DNA of 45,622 nt from Flavobacteriales bacterium. GTDB lineage: Bacteria > Bacteroidota > Bacteroidia > Flavobacteriales_E > Vicingaceae. Position numbers and translations under genes: made by a program. The notes below the pieces were generated by a model. The model saw only the letters and a list, made by a program, of their open reading frames with translations. It was not told where the DNA came from and did not search any database. The stretch spans positions 1-45,622 of the forward strand of contig NVUQ01000025.1 of assembly GCA_002401955.1 (NCBI GenBank), in the 5' to 3' direction. Shown here one piece after another: positions 44,274 through 45,622 of this stretch; positions within the stretch are counted from its first letter, which is position 1; every line of letters begins with the position of its first letter.

Positions 44274-44357
44274 TTGTTGGGGTATAGTTTTTAGGATATG
44301 GTTGTTGGTTTATAGTTGTTAGTATATGGTTGTTGGTTTATAGTTTTTTTATTTTAC
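44274..44357 (+). repeat. Degenerate 28-bp tandem repeat
   Basis: Three units start at 44274, 44302 and 44330, each beginning TTGTTGG and carrying TATAGTT in the middle; the third diverges into a T-run. Related words occur at 17584-17606. It fills the space between the small membrane protein gene and the heptamer array. Confidence 0.75.
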
Positions 44358-44440
44358 ACTAAACACTAAACACTAAACACTAAACACTAAACACTAAACA
44401 CTAAACACTAAACACTAAACACTAAACACTAAACACTAAT
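44357..44440 (+). repeat. Heptanucleotide satellite (CACTAAA)11 plus a variant unit, reaching the trmD stop
   Basis: Eleven perfect CACTAAA units (44357-44433) are followed by one CACTAAT (44434-44440). The trmD stop codon (44436-44438, minus strand) lies inside this last unit. Copy number should vary by slippage. Confidence 0.97.
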
Positions 44441-45110
44441 CTAATAAATCAGGTCTTCTTTCTTTAGTTCTTTCTATGGCTTTATCTTCACGCCATTGTT
44501 CTATTGCTTTATGGTTTCCTCCTAATAATATTTTAGGAACTTTTAATCCCTTATAATCTTCAGGTCTCGTATAAACAGGAGGTGCTAATAAGCCATCCTG
44601 AAAAGAATCGGTTAATGCTGAGGTTTCGTCACTAATAACACCCGGTATTAATCTGATAATAGCATCACTTAATATTGCAGCTGGTAATTCTCCACCGGTT
44701 AAAACAAAATCTCCAATAGAAACTTCCTTAGTTATAAATAATTCTCGAATTCTTTCATCAACACCTTTGTAGTGACCCGCTAATATAATAATGTTTTCTT
44801 TTAAGGAAAGTGTATTAACCATTCCTTGTTTCATGGTTTCACCATCGGGTGTCATGTAAATGATTTCATCATATGTTCTTTCTGTTTGTAATTTCTCTAT
44901 ACAATCAGCAATCGGTTGAATTTGCATTACCATACCTGCTCCACCTCCAAAAGCATAATCATCAATGCTTTTTTGTTTGTTGATAGAATAATCACGTAAG
45001 TTGTGTAAGTTGATTTCTACTAATCCCTTTTCTTGTGCCCTCTTTAATATTGAAGCATTTAGAGGGCTTTCTAATAAGTTGGGTAGTACAGTTATGATAT
45101 CAATTCTCAT
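44436..45110 (-). CDS. trmD: tRNA (guanine-N1)-methyltransferase TrmD
   Basis: SPOUT-class methyltransferase making m1G37 in tRNAs reading CNN and some other codons, which prevents frameshifting. [25 protein letters not shown], the knot and SAM-binding [10 protein letters not shown] and [12 protein letters not shown], and [21 protein letters not shown] are all present. The 224 residues are full length. Its usual partners (rpsP, rimM, rplS) are not adjacent. The stop codon lies in the final unit of the heptamer satellite, and the leader holds ACTTTACAACTTT repeats. Confidence 0.96.
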   Translation of the reverse strand: MRIDIITVLPNLLESPLNASILKRAQEKGLVEINLHNLRDYSINKQKSIDDYAFGGGAGMVMQIQPIADCIEKLQTERTYDEIIYMTPDGETMKQGMVNTLSLKENIIILAGHYKGVDERIRELFITKEVSIGDFVLTGGELPAAILSDAIIRLIPGVISDETSALTDSFQDGLLAPPVYTRPEDYKGLKVPKILLGGNHKAIEQWREDKAIERTKERRPDLLD

Positions 45111-45115
45111 TTCGA

Positions 45116-45150
45116 GTTTAAAGTTAGAAAGTTGTAAAGTTATAAAGTTT
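45116..45150 (-). repeat. ACTTTACAACTTT-type leader upstream of trmD
   Basis: On the minus strand, ACTTTATAACTTTACAACTT and then TCTAACTTTAAAC lead to the trmD start. It is the third leader of this type in the window. It also occupies the gap to the divergent gene at 45168. Confidence 0.55.
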
Positions 45151-45167
45151 TATAGTATTTTTAATAG

Positions 45168-45622
45168 GTGAAGTTTCGATATCTATTAATAGTATTTTTC
45201 TTATTATTTCCGACACTATATTTAGTAGGTTATGTAAAGTATTTGTCCAATACAAGAAGTGAAGAGTTAGTTTTTAATATACCAATTGTAGATGATCTTA
45301 AAAATAGAGATACTATAGTTTTGACTGTTGATTTAAGACTCCCTCTATATTATGATTTCAAACAGTATATCAGAAATGAAAGTGATTGTATAACATGTGG
45401 GGATCAACGATATGTATTTTTTAAGAGTCCTGAAAAACAAACTATTACAGAAGGAGATAGTGTAATAATAGGGTTTTTTAAGCCTAAAGAAGATAGGCGA
45501 GAAAAAGATAAGACATCCCTTTCCTTAAGTACGTTTAAGAATCTATTTTCTGAAGAAATACATGGTAGGGAAGTGTCAGGAGATGAAATGACGTTAAATT
45601 ATTTTAAGAAAAGAAAATCATG
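45168..45622 (+). CDS. Membrane-anchored protein of unknown function (partial, 3' end outside window)
   Basis: An open frame of at least 151 codons runs from a GTG at 45168 to the window's edge. The N-terminus KFRYLLIVFFLLFPTLYLVG is a signal anchor, followed by a polar extracytoplasmic region that includes an ESDCITCGDQRY segment (CxxC) and a Lys/Glu-rich part. I recognise no family. GTG is the only plausible start before the hydrophobic segment. It is divergent from trmD, with 57 bp between them. The call as a real gene rests on the uninterrupted frame and a sensible signal anchor. Confidence 0.6.
   Translation, partial: MKFRYLLIVFFLLFPTLYLVGYVKYLSNTRSEELVFNIPIVDDLKNRDTIVLTVDLRLPLYYDFKQYIRNESDCITCGDQRYVFFKSPEKQTITEGDSVIIGFFKPKEDRREKDKTSLSLSTFKNLFSEEIHGREVSGDEMTLNYFKKRKS

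Noticed and set aside
44357..44440. Possible CRISPR array or telomere-like repeat
   Set aside because: Units are 7 bp with no spacers and no cas genes nearby; it is a simple satellite.

Overview
The window is AT-rich bacterial DNA with the marks of Bacteroidota, most likely a free-living Flavobacteriales-type bacterium. The evidence is type IX secretion (T9SS) C-terminal domains on several exported proteins, promoters of the TAnnTTTG type, no obvious Shine-Dalgarno sites, menaquinone synthesis by the futalosine route (mqnB, mqnD, mqnP), and dispersed palindromic GTCATTC repeats. The species-level placement is a guess. I saw no rRNA, tRNA, CRISPR array, transposase or integrase.

Layout. 1-5000: a five-gene minus-strand operon for an exported copper/heme system: a T9SS protein, two cupredoxin proteins, an MbnP-family protein and its MauG/MbnH-type diheme partner. 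5300-7660: ffh and folD (plus strand). 7870-13117: two large PAS/GAF histidine kinases of the LHDG (HisKA_3) class without response regulators. 13300-20590: minus-strand rarA, a DUF1697 protein, two unknown small proteins, hldD, mqnD, mqnB and a saccharopine dehydrogenase-like gene. 20715-28700: a DUF423 protein, a 1410-residue glycosyltransferase/phosphodiester-glycosidase fusion, a related glycosyltransferase, an unknown membrane protein and a CPBP protein. 28846-32248: an NTF2-like lipoprotein, hutH and hisS. 32396-36366: a propeller-sensor adenylate cyclase translationally coupled to an HD phosphohydrolase. 36388-39873: a T9SS type-B adhesin-like protein and ettA. 39977-41598: mqnP and a SanA/YdcF protein. 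41799-43861: padR and a PspC-domain gene. 44069-45622: a small Cys-containing membrane protein, a satellite array, trmD, and the 5' part of an unknown gene running off the window.

Three results deserve attention. First, the two cupredoxin proteins of the copper operon carry complementary halves of a multicopper oxidase active site: type-1 copper ligands plus four His in one, the other four His in the other. They sit beside an MbnP/MbnH-like pair, so this may be a split, surface-exposed copper oxidase system. Second, the ends of three conserved genes (ffh 5' end, folD 3' end, DUF1697 5' end) each have a truncated direct copy on the far side of an adjacent accessory block. In two of them most coding differences are synonymous. 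This looks like a repeated mode of cargo insertion anchored in core genes, with the displaced allele's end left as a scar. Third, padR and the small Cys-containing gene share a ~58-nt leader at nearly the same distance from their start codons.

All assignments come from reading motifs and sequence by eye; no database search was run.
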